Shown: positions 1 to 6,509, counted from the stretch's first letter. The stretch is 7,664 nt of DNA from Solirubrobacteraceae bacterium (GCA_025928415.1 JAICJK010000102.1:1-7664), one strand, 5' to 3'. The notes: generated from the sequence alone by a model not told the origin. Made by a program: numbers and translations.

Positions 1-31
1 CTCGCAATGCTTCGGCGCAGCCGAAGCACGC
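1..31 (-). terminator. Hairpin terminator after the operon
   Basis: Positions 8-28 form a perfect inverted repeat with arms TGCTTCGGC and GCCGAAGCA and a 3-nt loop (GCA on the plus strand). It begins 3 nt past the stop codon of the leftward GH2 gene. Read on the minus strand, the stem is followed by TTGCGAG, so the T-tract is very short. The position and the perfect 9-bp GC-rich stem suit an intrinsic terminator for the six-gene minus-strand operon, as seen in GC-rich actinobacteria where U-tracts are often poor. It could also serve a gene converging from beyond the left edge, which is not visible here. Confidence 0.65.
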
Positions 32-2656
32 TCACGCCGGCACCCCCTCGGCGACGCCGGCGGCGACGCGCACGCGGCCGTCCAGGTTCAGCGCGGTGAC
101 CGCGGCGCGCGGCCACGGCGTGCCGGGCACGCGGGCGCGCAGGAGCACCCGGCGCACGGCGCCGGGCTCGATGCAGAACGCGTCGTCGCCGGCGGCGAAG
201 CCGGGGGCGTCGATGCGGACGCCGTAGGCCAGCCGCCGGCTGGTGAGCTCCAGGGCCACGACGTCGTCCTCGGCGGGCTGCGCGACCGCCTGCAGCCCGA
301 GGCGCTCGGCGGGCAGCGTGCCCGCCGGGCGGCCGGCGGGGAAGCGCACCGCCTGGGAGAGCAGCTCCGCGCCGCCGGCGGCGTCGCGCTCCAGGCTCGC
401 CACGATGAGGTCCTGGGCCGGCGGTCCGAAGCGGTAGGCCCAGGCGGCGTCGACGAAGCGGCCGACGAGCCCCTCGACGCCGGCGCGGTGGCTGCCGTGC
501 GCCGCGAGCTCCAGGTCCTCGGCGGCCTCCTCGACGCGATGCTCGCAGTCGCGGTACAGCGCGACGCGCAGGCGCGCGCGCAGCGGCTCGGGGCGGTCGT
601 TGGCGACGTGGACGTCGACGCCGCCGAGCCCCTCGTCCGTCGTCCACACCGCGACCGGCGCCAGCGCGCGGCGCAGGTGGTGGTAGGCGACCTTCGGCGA
701 CCCGGTGTGGTCCAGCAGGCCCCAGCCCGCGCCGGGGACGAGGTCGCGCAGCCACAGCACGACGGCTCCGCCGCACGGCGAGCCCGCCCGCCGCCACTCC
801 CCGAGCACCTCGGCCATGACCTCGCCGCTGACCGCGCGCGACAGCTCCAAGTAGCGCTCGTGGTCGACCCGGCGCAGCGCGACGGGGTCGACGCCGAACA
901 GCGCGGCCAGGTAGTGGTCGCGGACGTCCTCGAAGTCCCAGCCGGCGCCCGCGTCGCGGGGCACGCCCGCCTTCCAGCGCGGGTGGTGGACGACGACATC
1001 GGCGCTCGCCCCGGGCAGCACCGCCTCGACGCCGGCCGCGTCGGGCACGTTGGCGAAGGCCAGGCACTCGGCGGCGAAGCGCACGCCGGAGCGGCGGGCG
1101 TCCTCGAGCGGGCGCAGGTAGGCGCCCACGCCGTAGTAGTTGGCGATGCCGTGATCGGGGCGGAACGGCAGCTCGCCGCCGCACGGGGCGGAGGGGACGT
1201 AGATCGCGTCGCAGCCGGACGCGGCCACGAGCGCGGGGAGCGTCTCGCCGAAGAACGTCCCGCGCCCCAGCGCCGGGTCCAGGCCGAGCATCGCGACCTG
1301 CTGCTCGACCTCGCTGTTGCCGCACACCACGGCCAGGCTCGGGCGGCCCGCCAGGCCGGCGAGCACCTCCGACGCCTCGCGCTCGGCCGCCGCCCGGAAG
1401 GCGTCGTCCCCGAACGGGTAGTCGAGGTTGGCGTACATCGCGTCCTGCCAGACGAGCAGGCCGAGCTCGTCGCACAGATCGTGGAAGGCGGCGGTCTCGT
1501 AGGCGCCGGTGCCCGGCACGCGGATCAGGTTCAGGCCCGCGTCGCGCGCGGCCTCGAGCTGCGCGCGCAGCGCATCCGGCGCCGGCGCGAGCCCCACGGG
1601 ATCGGCCGGCGTCCACACCGCACCGCGCGCGAACACGCGCACGCCGTTGACGTGGAGGTCCAGGCCGCCGGCCTCGACGACGTGTGCGGGGCCCGCGCCG
1701 GCCGCGAGCTCCCGGAAGCCGGTGCGGCCCGCGTCGATCGCGAGGCCGCCGGCGTCCAGGCGCACGTCGTGCAGGGCCGGCGCGCCGTGCGTGTGCGGCC
1801 ACCAGCGCGCGACGCGCGGCACGCGCAGCTCGCCCGCGGCGACCGCGATGCCGTCCGCGCCGGGCGCGACCGCCAGCTCCGCGCGGTGCTCGCCGGACGG
1901 CCCGCTGAGCACGACGGCGACCCGGGACGGCGGGACGCCACCGAGCCCGCGCAGCACCGCGCGCACGTCGAGCACGCCGTCGCCGCGCTCGACGCGGGGC
2001 AGCAGGGCCAGCTCGTCGACGGCGAGGCGCCGGCGGCGCTCGAGCACCACCGGGCGGTAGGGCCCGACCGGCGCGGGCCCCGGGGCGAAGCCGGGCGCGC
2101 GGCCGAGCAGCGCGGTGCGGAAGAAGCGCAGGCCGCCCTCGGCCACCAGCCGGGTGCGCCAGCGGGCGCGCGGCCGGCGGCGCTCGCGCAGCAGCGGGCC
2201 CAGCGCCGCGAAGCGGATCGCCAGCTCGTCGTCGCCGGTCAGCAGCGCGCCGACGTCGACGGCGTGCTCGGCGAACATCGAGTCGCCGGCGAGCACCGGC
2301 GTCCCGTTGAGGTGCACCTCGGCCACCGTGGCCAGCCCGCCGAGGCGCAGGACGACCTCCTCGCCGGGGCCGGCGGGCGCGGCGCGCAGCCGCGTGCGGA
2401 ACCACCAGTCCTCCGCGTCGAGGTCGCGGGCGTCCCCGGGCCGCCGGCGTCCCGCCGCCTCGAGCGCGGCGGCCGCCGTCCCCGGGACGCGGGCGGGCAG
2501 CCAGTCCAGCGCGTCCAGCGCGACGGGCTCCGGGTGGGCGCCCGGCGCGCACGACGCGGCCTCCCAGCCCTCGGTCAGCGCGTGGCGCTCGTGGCCCTCG
2601 ACCGCCGCGGCCCGGCCCTGCGCACGGCGCTCGGCTCCGTCAGCCGACGGCCGCAT
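32..2656 (-). CDS. Glycoside hydrolase family 2, beta-mannosidase-like
   Basis: Predicted retaining glycosidase of 874 residues, close to the usual length of bacterial beta-mannosidases. Domains by eye: GH2 sugar-binding jelly roll about residues 25-145 (WLPARVPGT; LGGLATVAEVHLNG), immunoglobulin-like domain about 210-310, TIM barrel about 330-670 (LNLIRVPGTGAYE, LLVWQDAMYA), and beta-rich C-terminal domains about 675-874. The likely acid/base is Glu449 in CGNSE and the likely nucleophile is Glu530 in FAAECLAF, a variant of the usual SE[YF]G-type context. No signal peptide is visible, so it should be cytoplasmic. I chose the ATG at 2656 because the open frame to 2929 only reads arginine/serine-rich shadow sequence across the upstream gene. 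ACGAGG lies 4 nt before this ATG, and the start overlaps the upstream stop by 17 bp. It is the last gene of the operon. GH2 membership is secure; the sugar (mannose or another) is inferred from resemblance. Confidence 0.85.
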   Translation of the reverse strand: MRPSADGAERRAQGRAAAVEGHERHALTEGWEAASCAPGAHPEPVALDALDWLPARVPGTAAAALEAAGRRRPGDARDLDAEDWWFRTRLRAAPAGPGEEVVLRLGGLATVAEVHLNGTPVLAGDSMFAEHAVDVGALLTGDDELAIRFAALGPLLRERRRPRARWRTRLVAEGGLRFFRTALLGRAPGFAPGPAPVGPYRPVVLERRRRLAVDELALLPRVERGDGVLDVRAVLRGLGGVPPSRVAVVLSGPSGEHRAELAVAPGADGIAVAAGELRVPRVARWWPHTHGAPALHDVRLDAGGLAIDAGRTGFRELAAGAGPAHVVEAGGLDLHVNGVRVFARGAVWTPADPVGLAPAPDALRAQLEAARDAGLNLIRVPGTGAYETAAFHDLCDELGLLVWQDAMYANLDYPFGDDAFRAAAEREASEVLAGLAGRPSLAVVCGNSEVEQQVAMLGLDPALGRGTFFGETLPALVAASGCDAIYVPSAPCGGELPFRPDHGIANYYGVGAYLRPLEDARRSGVRFAAECLAFANVPDAAGVEAVLPGASADVVVHHPRWKAGVPRDAGAGWDFEDVRDHYLAALFGVDPVALRRVDHERYLELSRAVSGEVMAEVLGEWRRAGSPCGGAVVLWLRDLVPGAGWGLLDHTGSPKVAYHHLRRALAPVAVWTTDEGLGGVDVHVANDRPEPLRARLRVALYRDCEHRVEEAAEDLELAAHGSHRAGVEGLVGRFVDAAWAYRFGPPAQDLIVASLERDAAGGAELLSQAVRFPAGRPAGTLPAERLGLQAVAQPAEDDVVALELTSRRLAYGVRIDAPGFAAGDDAFCIEPGAVRRVLLRARVPGTPWPRAAVTALNLDGRVRVAAGVAEGVPA

Positions 2657-3611
2657 CGAGCCTCGTGAGCCCCTCGTCCCACGCGGCGGCGAGCGTGGCG
2701 AGCACCGGCTCGGGATCGAACGCGCGGCGCCGCGCGAGCTTGAACGAGAGCAGCTTGGAGCCCTCGACGATGCGCCGCAGCGCCGCGGACGCCGGGGCGC
2801 CCGCCTCGCCGAGCAGCCAGTCGACGTGGGCCGCCCCGACCTCGAACCCCGCGCCGACCATGCGCACGGTGGCGAAGGCGTACGCGTGGTAGTCCTCGGC
2901 GTCGCCCTCCAGGAGGTCGGGCAGGGCACGCCCGAGCTGCGCCGCGAAGGGGCCGAACGGGTTGACGGCCGGGCGGCGGGCGAGGTGGCGGCGCAGGAGG
3001 GTGCGGGCGACCTCGCGCTGCGCGTCGCCCTCCAGCCGCGGGCCCGCGTCGAAGCGCACGAGCTCGGTGTAGGGCGGCAGCACGTCCTCGGAGAACTCGC
3101 CGATGCGGAACACGCCCCGGTAGTCCTCGTCGCGCAGCTCGTGCAGGCCGCCGTTGTGGAAGTAGCGCAGCAGCTGGAGCCCCGGGTCGATCGCCTCGAC
3201 GGCGACCGAGCTCTTGACGTGCGCCCGCCGGTAGTCGGTGGCCCGCGTGTCCGGCAGGTAGAAGGAGTCGAGCTCGATGATCAGCGTGCGGCCGGCCGGG
3301 ATCTGCTCGACGAGCTGGACCGGCAGCGGCCGGTAGGGCTGCATCTCGTGGATGTCGACGCCGAACAGCAGCTCGAGGTCCTCTCCCATCGGCTTGAAGA
3401 ACGTCCACTGGTCGCCCTCGAAGTCCATCCGCAGCGTGGAGCCCATCCCGGCCACCGGCTCGTCGCCGCGGCCGTGCAGGAGCTCGATGAGCACGTCGGC
3501 ATAGCAGTTGGTCTCCGAGTAGGTGGCCGCCCCGGCGTGGATCGGGTGCGGCCGGTAGGTCGCGGGATCCAGCCCGAAGAGGCTGACCAGGCCGGTCGCC
3601 GCGACGTTCAT
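2640..3611 (-). CDS. DUF1839 family protein, possible carrier-protein acyltransferase
   Basis: A 323-residue cytoplasmic protein that I recognise as DUF1839, a family of unknown function, from SETNCYADVLIELLH (residues 32-46), DFEGDQWTFFKP (63-74), ELDSFYLPDTRATDYRRAHVK (113-133) and RYFHNGG (149-155). The order of these blocks resembles BtrH_N proteins: a Cys at the start of a helix, a D.FYLP block, a His some 10 residues later, then a strand with Asp/Asn. BtrH moves an aminoacyl chain from an acyl carrier protein to ribostamycin in butirosin biosynthesis. On that analogy Cys36 and His131, with Asp142 or Asn153, would be catalytic; this is inference. The ATG overlaps the stop of the ligase gene in an ATGA (3608-3611) and has no good ribosome binding site, so translation is probably coupled. 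The C-terminal part (about 190-323) is helical and unassigned. Confidence 0.85.
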   Translation of the reverse strand: MNVAATGLVSLFGLDPATYRPHPIHAGAATYSETNCYADVLIELLHGRGDEPVAGMGSTLRMDFEGDQWTFFKPMGEDLELLFGVDIHEMQPYRPLPVQLVEQIPAGRTLIIELDSFYLPDTRATDYRRAHVKSSVAVEAIDPGLQLLRYFHNGGLHELRDEDYRGVFRIGEFSEDVLPPYTELVRFDAGPRLEGDAQREVARTLLRRHLARRPAVNPFGPFAAQLGRALPDLLEGDAEDYHAYAFATVRMVGAGFEVGAAHVDWLLGEAGAPASAALRRIVEGSKLLSFKLARRRAFDPEPVLATLAAAWDEGLTRLDAAVG

Positions 3612-4543
3612 GCCGAGGTCCAGAGCCGCGAGCGGACGTCCTCCGGCCAGCCCGCCGGGTCGAGCCCGTGGGTGCGCAGCAGGGCGAGCACGATCCGCTC
3701 CTCGCCGAAGCCGAGGCAGGCGGTGTGCGCGACGCCGCCGTCGGCCAGCGTGATCCCGTGCGCGGCCGCGAAGTGGTCCTGGTGGTAGTTGAACGACGCG
3801 ACCGCCGTCGGCTCGGGCCCCGCGATCTGGACCTGGATCTCGAACTTCAGCGCCTGCTGGCGCTGGCTGGCGGCGAGCATCCGGCCGCTGCGGCCGAAGA
3901 ACGGGTCCGTCGCGACGTCGAAGTCGGCGTCGAGGCCGAGGCCGCGCAGCAGGTCCAGCGCGCGGTCGCGCCAGGCGTCGCGCCACGCCTCGACGGTCTC
4001 GGGCTCGCCGATCCGGACGAGCTCGCGCTGGTGGAACATCTGCAGCCGCGCGGGGTCGCCGGACGGCTCGTGCCGGAACACGTAGGCGCCGCCGGCGTCG
4101 ACCGTCACGCCGCCCGCCGGGAGCGGGCCGCGGGCGCCGACGGCCGGGTAGACCGGGTAGCAGGCGGCGGGGGTCAGGACGAGGTCGCTCTGGGACTGGT
4201 ACTCGCTCCAGTCCTCGTGGCGCGCGGCGCGCTCCTCCTGCGCGAGCGCCTGCGCCTCGTCGCCCTCGAAGGCGAAGATGCTCCCCGCGAGGTGCGGGAA
4301 GGACTTCAGGTAGCCGCTGGACTCGAGCTGCCGGCGTGGCAGCAGCGGCGGGAAGCGCAGGACCTCGGGGCCGTCGGGGGCGGCCAGCCGGGCGACGAGG
4401 TCGTCGAAGCGCAGGCGGACGTCCTCGAAGGCCCCGCCGCGCCCGTAGACGCCGGGCACGCCGGTGCGGACGAGCAGCCTCGCCGCGACGAGCTCCTCCA
4501 GGAACGCCTCCTGGTCGGGGGCAGCCGGGCGGTACTCGGCCAC
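3608..4543 (-). CDS. Amino acid:[carrier protein] ligase, aminoacyl-tRNA synthetase-like
   Basis: Predicted to form an aminoacyl-adenylate with ATP and pass the amino acid to the phosphopantetheine thiol of the operon's carrier protein. The protein has 311 residues, about the size of a class II synthetase catalytic core without a tRNA-binding arm. A motif-2-like segment is FRHEPSGDPARLQMFHQRE (residues 156-174) and motif 3 is CLGFGEERIVLALL (276-289), with Arg157 and Arg283 the expected ATP-binding arginines. Cys128 (AACYP), Glu174 (QRE) and Cys276 match the Cys-Glu-Cys zinc triad of archaeal-type SerRS and of the bradyrhizobial aa:CP ligases, which load glycine or alanine. The GTG start at 4543 is supported by AAGGAGGT 10 nt upstream, inside the last codons of the dehydrogenase gene; the two genes are 6 bp apart. 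A true SerRS is unlikely because the N-terminal coiled-coil is missing. The substrate amino acid cannot be read by eye. Confidence 0.88.
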   Translation of the reverse strand: MAEYRPAAPDQEAFLEELVAARLLVRTGVPGVYGRGGAFEDVRLRFDDLVARLAAPDGPEVLRFPPLLPRRQLESSGYLKSFPHLAGSIFAFEGDEAQALAQEERAARHEDWSEYQSQSDLVLTPAACYPVYPAVGARGPLPAGGVTVDAGGAYVFRHEPSGDPARLQMFHQRELVRIGEPETVEAWRDAWRDRALDLLRGLGLDADFDVATDPFFGRSGRMLAASQRQQALKFEIQVQIAGPEPTAVASFNYHQDHFAAAHGITLADGGVAHTACLGFGEERIVLALLRTHGLDPAGWPEDVRSRLWTSA

Positions 4544-4549
4544 GGGCGG

Positions 4550-5749
4550 CTAGACCTCCTTGGCGATCAGCAGCAGGTTGGCGTTGGTCTCGTGGATGCG
4601 CTCGTTGGCGACCATCAGGCAGGCCGACATCGTGTCGCGCAGGTGGCGGCCGATGCTGAACGGCGTGTCGTTCTTGTAGCCGACGATGCCGCAGACGCCC
4701 ATCGCGCCCTGGCACACGCGCGGCGCCTGCTCGGACGCGGCGATCTTCAGGTTGTTGAAGCGCAGCGCCGCGGCCATCGTGCTCAGCCGCGGGCGGCCCG
4801 GCTCCTCCGAGGCGCTCAGGAACTCCTCCAGGCCGGAGGAGACCTCGGCGCGCAGGAGCGTCAGGTCGCTGAGCAGGTGCGACAGGCGGGTGGCGGCCGG
4901 CACGGGCTGGCCCGGCTTCTGCTTGGCCGCCGCGCGGACGAAGGCCCGGGCGCGGTCGAAGGCGTCCGTGGCGATCCCGAGCCACAGGTGCGACCACAGG
5001 ATGTGGGAGACGGGGACCATCGACTCGGCCGAGATCGTCGGGAACGGCGTCGGGAGGATCTGCTCGGCCGGCAGCGTGGCGCGGACGACGCAGCCCGGGG
5101 AGCACGTCCCGCGCATCCCGAGCGGGTCCCATGTGCCCTTGGGCTCCAGCGTGACCTGCTCGGAGCGGGTCAGCACGAGGACCTGGTCGCCCGGCTCGGC
5201 GTCGGGCGCGCGGCGCACGGTGGTCAGCAGGTCGTCGGCGTAGGCGCCGTAGCTGACGGTGGGCGCCTGCTTCTCGAAGCTCACGCTCCCGTCCTCGCCG
5301 GGGGCCAGCGCCGCGATCGAGCGGCCCATGTCCCCGCCGGTGCCGACCTCGGAGGTGACCGAGGCGATCAGGCGCTGATCGGCGGCGACCTCGCGCAGAT
5401 AGGCCTCGAAGTACGGCGAGTCCAGGTGGCGCACGATGCTGGCGACCTGGATCTGGTGCATGGCGAAGACCATGGCGCTCGCGCCGCAGCGGCGGCCGAG
5501 CTCGAAGCACGCCGTGGCCACGGCGCGGAACGACACGCCGCCGCCGCCGAGCTCGAGCGGGATGAGGGCGGACAGCGCCCGCTCGGCGCGCAGGGCGTCC
5601 AGGGACTCGGCCGGGAAGCGCGCGTCGCGATCGACGTCGCCCGCGTTGGGCCCGGCGACCTCGTCGGCGATCCGGCGGACGGCGGCCAGGAAGGCCGCGT
5701 CGCGCTCGGCGGCGCCGGCGGCGGCCTCGGCGTGAGCGGTGGCGCTCAT
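4550..5749 (-). CDS. Acyl-CoA dehydrogenase-family flavoprotein
   Basis: FAD enzyme of 399 residues, the usual length of the family. The N-terminal helical domain runs about residues 15-125 (LIPLELGGGGVSFRAVATACFELGRRCG). The middle beta-domain carries the flavin/substrate loop ASVTSEVGTGGDMGRS (129-144) and WDPLGMRGTCS (207-217). The C-terminal helical domain includes RFNNLKIAASE and a GAMGVCGIVGY block (348-358). In my by-eye alignment the two usual catalytic Glu positions fall on Val380 (the YEGT site of medium-chain enzymes) and Ser248 (the isovaleryl-CoA dehydrogenase site), so the base may be absent or moved; Glu383 and Glu387 are nearby candidates. The ATG overlaps the carrier protein stop in an ATGA (5746-5749), with only a weak AGCAGG upstream. 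Context suggests a carrier-bound aminoacyl substrate rather than fatty acyl-CoA, by analogy with prolyl-carrier-protein dehydrogenases of pyrrole biosynthesis. The family is certain; the substrate is inferred. Confidence 0.9.
   Translation of the reverse strand: MSATAHAEAAAGAAERDAAFLAAVRRIADEVAGPNAGDVDRDARFPAESLDALRAERALSALIPLELGGGGVSFRAVATACFELGRRCGASAMVFAMHQIQVASIVRHLDSPYFEAYLREVAADQRLIASVTSEVGTGGDMGRSIAALAPGEDGSVSFEKQAPTVSYGAYADDLLTTVRRAPDAEPGDQVLVLTRSEQVTLEPKGTWDPLGMRGTCSPGCVVRATLPAEQILPTPFPTISAESMVPVSHILWSHLWLGIATDAFDRARAFVRAAAKQKPGQPVPAATRLSHLLSDLTLLRAEVSSGLEEFLSASEEPGRPRLSTMAAALRFNNLKIAASEQAPRVCQGAMGVCGIVGYKNDTPFSIGRHLRDTMSACLMVANERIHETNANLLLIAKEV
4554..4561 (-). promoter_or_regulatory. 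Strong Shine-Dalgarno of the ligase gene
   Basis: Minus-strand AAGGAGGT is a near-perfect anti-16S match, 10 nt before the GTG at 4543. It is embedded in the final Lys-Glu-Val codons of the dehydrogenase gene, just before its TAG. It decides the GTG start and is much stronger than the sites before the other operon genes, which suggests that the ligase can initiate efficiently without coupling. Confidence 0.8.
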
Positions 5750-5991
5750 GCCGCCTGCTTCTGCAGCGTCTCGAGCGCCTCGGCGATGGCCGCGATGCTC
5801 TCGAACACGCTGCGCTTGAGCATCGCGTCCGGGAACTCGACCTCGAAGGCGTCCTCGAGGGCGAGCATCAGTCCCACGCTGGCGTGGGAGGTCATCCCCG
5901 CCTGGTAGAGGTCGGCATCGTCCGAGAGGCTCGCGACGTCGACGGCAAGCCGACCGTGCTCGGAGATGATCTGGCGGATCTCGTCGGTCAC
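5746..5991 (-). CDS. Small acyl/aminoacyl carrier protein
   Basis: An acidic 81-residue four-helix carrier protein. The phosphopantetheine attachment site is Ser35 in AGMTSHASV, followed by the recognition helix LMLALEDAFEVEFPD (residues 41-55) typical of carrier proteins. The motif differs from the DSL of fatty-acid ACP and resembles the carrier proteins encoded beside bradyrhizobial aa:CP ligases. It would carry the amino acid as a thioester between the ligase, the flavoprotein and the DUF1839 protein. The GTG start at 5991 lies 8 bp after the AcpS gene. The minus-strand AAGGGGG before it starts within the AcpS TAA stop and lies only 3 nt from the GTG. No other start codon is available without losing helix 1. 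The main fatty-acid ACP is less likely because no fas genes are nearby. Confidence 0.92.
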   Translation of the reverse strand: MTDEIRQIISEHGRLAVDVASLSDDADLYQAGMTSHASVGLMLALEDAFEVEFPDAMLKRSVFESIAAIAEALETLQKQAA

Positions 5992-5999
5992 GTTCCCCC

Positions 6000-6392
6000 T
6001 TATCGGCTGCTGGGGCGCAGCTCTGCAATCACGACGGCTGAGGCGAAGCCGCCTTCATGGCTCAGGCTGACGGCCAGCTCGGCGACGCCGGCGGCCTCCG
6101 CGAGGTCGGCGGCGGCCCCGCTGAGCTCCAGCTCGACCCAGCCTCCGGGGTCCCTGCGGACCTCGATCGCGCTCCACGGGATGCCCCCGTCCCGGGGCCG
6201 CAGGACCTTCAGCGCCGCCTCCTTGGCCGCGAAGCGGGCCGCCAGGCGCTCGGCGTCCATGCCGTCGGCGGTCCGGCAGTCCGTGACCTCGCGGTCGGTG
6301 TAGACGCGGGACAGGTAGCTGTCGGAGTGCGCGTGCAGGGAGTCCTGCACCGCTTGGACGGAGACGAGGTCAATGCCCACGCGGACAGTCAT
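6000..6392 (-). CDS. acpS: Holo-ACP synthase (4'-phosphopantetheinyl transferase)
   Basis: Transfers 4'-phosphopantetheine from CoA to the Ser of a carrier protein, turning apo into holo form. The protein has 130 residues, normal for the trimeric AcpS type. The family signature is complete: VGIDLVSV with Asp8, ARFAAKEAALKVL with Lys57 and Glu58 (Mg-binding Asp/Glu pair), and the C-terminal SLSHEGGFASAVV with His112. The ATG at 6392 puts GIDLV at residue 6, as expected; an in-frame GTG 9 bp upstream is an alternative. No convincing Shine-Dalgarno or -10 box is visible, though this appears to be the first gene of the operon. The carrier protein gene begins 8 bp downstream, so this enzyme may be dedicated to that carrier rather than the housekeeping copy. 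Confidence 0.92.
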   Translation of the reverse strand: MTVRVGIDLVSVQAVQDSLHAHSDSYLSRVYTDREVTDCRTADGMDAERLAARFAAKEAALKVLRPRDGGIPWSAIEVRRDPGGWVELELSGAAADLAEAAGVAELAVSLSHEGGFASAVVIAELRPSSR

Positions 6393-6509
6393 CGGCTGCA
6401 CATGGTCGCAGACATCTCCGTGGCGTCCCGCGGGCCGGTGCGACGTCCGCCCGCGGACGGCCCGCGCGCACCGCGTCGCGGAGCGCGGCGGGTGAGGTAG
6501 GTTCGCCCG
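6393..6509. promoter_or_regulatory. Divergent intergenic region with inverted repeats
   Basis: These 117 bp separate the leftward operon from the rightward DUF3089 gene and must hold promoters for both unless the operon is driven from elsewhere. It contains a perfect palindrome CGTCCGC-CC-GCGGACG (6444-6459) and a 9-bp inverted repeat CGCGGGCCG / CGGCCCGCG (6429-6437 and 6458-6466) that partly encloses it. Either could be an operator, but such repeats also arise by chance in DNA this GC-rich. I see no -35/-10 pair for the leftward operon. Confidence 0.45.
6498..6503 (+). promoter_or_regulatory. Possible -10 box for a leaderless transcript
   Basis: TAGGTT fits the TANNNT -10 consensus and ends 6 nt before the ATG at 6510. 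That is where a -10 would sit if transcription began at the A of the start codon. No TTGAC-like -35 is visible. The alternative is a normal leader using GAGG (6494-6497), which is 12 nt from the ATG and so rather distant. The two readings share bases and cannot be separated from sequence alone. Confidence 0.4.

Noticed and set aside
488..2668. Long plus-strand open frame of 726 codons opposite the GH2 gene
   Set aside because: It is antisense to a clear GH2 protein; its product is repetitive Arg/Ala/Gly-rich sequence with no domain, typical of GC-rich shadow frames.
2657..2929. N-terminal extension of the GH2 protein up to 2929
   Set aside because: The extra 91 codons read Ser/Arg/Pro-rich shadow sequence across the end of the DUF1839 gene; the ATG at 2656 gives a normal-length GH2 protein.
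3608..4543. A genuine seryl-tRNA synthetase
   Set aside because: The protein is too short and lacks the tRNA-binding coiled-coil, and it sits beside a carrier protein rather than translation genes.
2640..5510. Minus-strand frame that would fuse about 630 extra residues to the DUF1839 protein
   Set aside because: The upstream part is a shadow of the ligase and dehydrogenase genes; DUF1839 sequence begins at the ATG at 3611, which has an ATGA overlap with the ligase stop.
3668..5908. Long plus-strand open frame of 746 codons
   Set aside because: It lies antisense to the ligase, dehydrogenase and carrier genes, all of which have recognisable motifs; it encodes low-complexity sequence only.
4550..6392. 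A fatty-acid synthesis or beta-oxidation cluster
   Set aside because: ACP, AcpS and an ACAD are present, but there is no ketosynthase, reductase, thiolase, hydratase or acyl-CoA ligase, while an aa:CP ligase is present.
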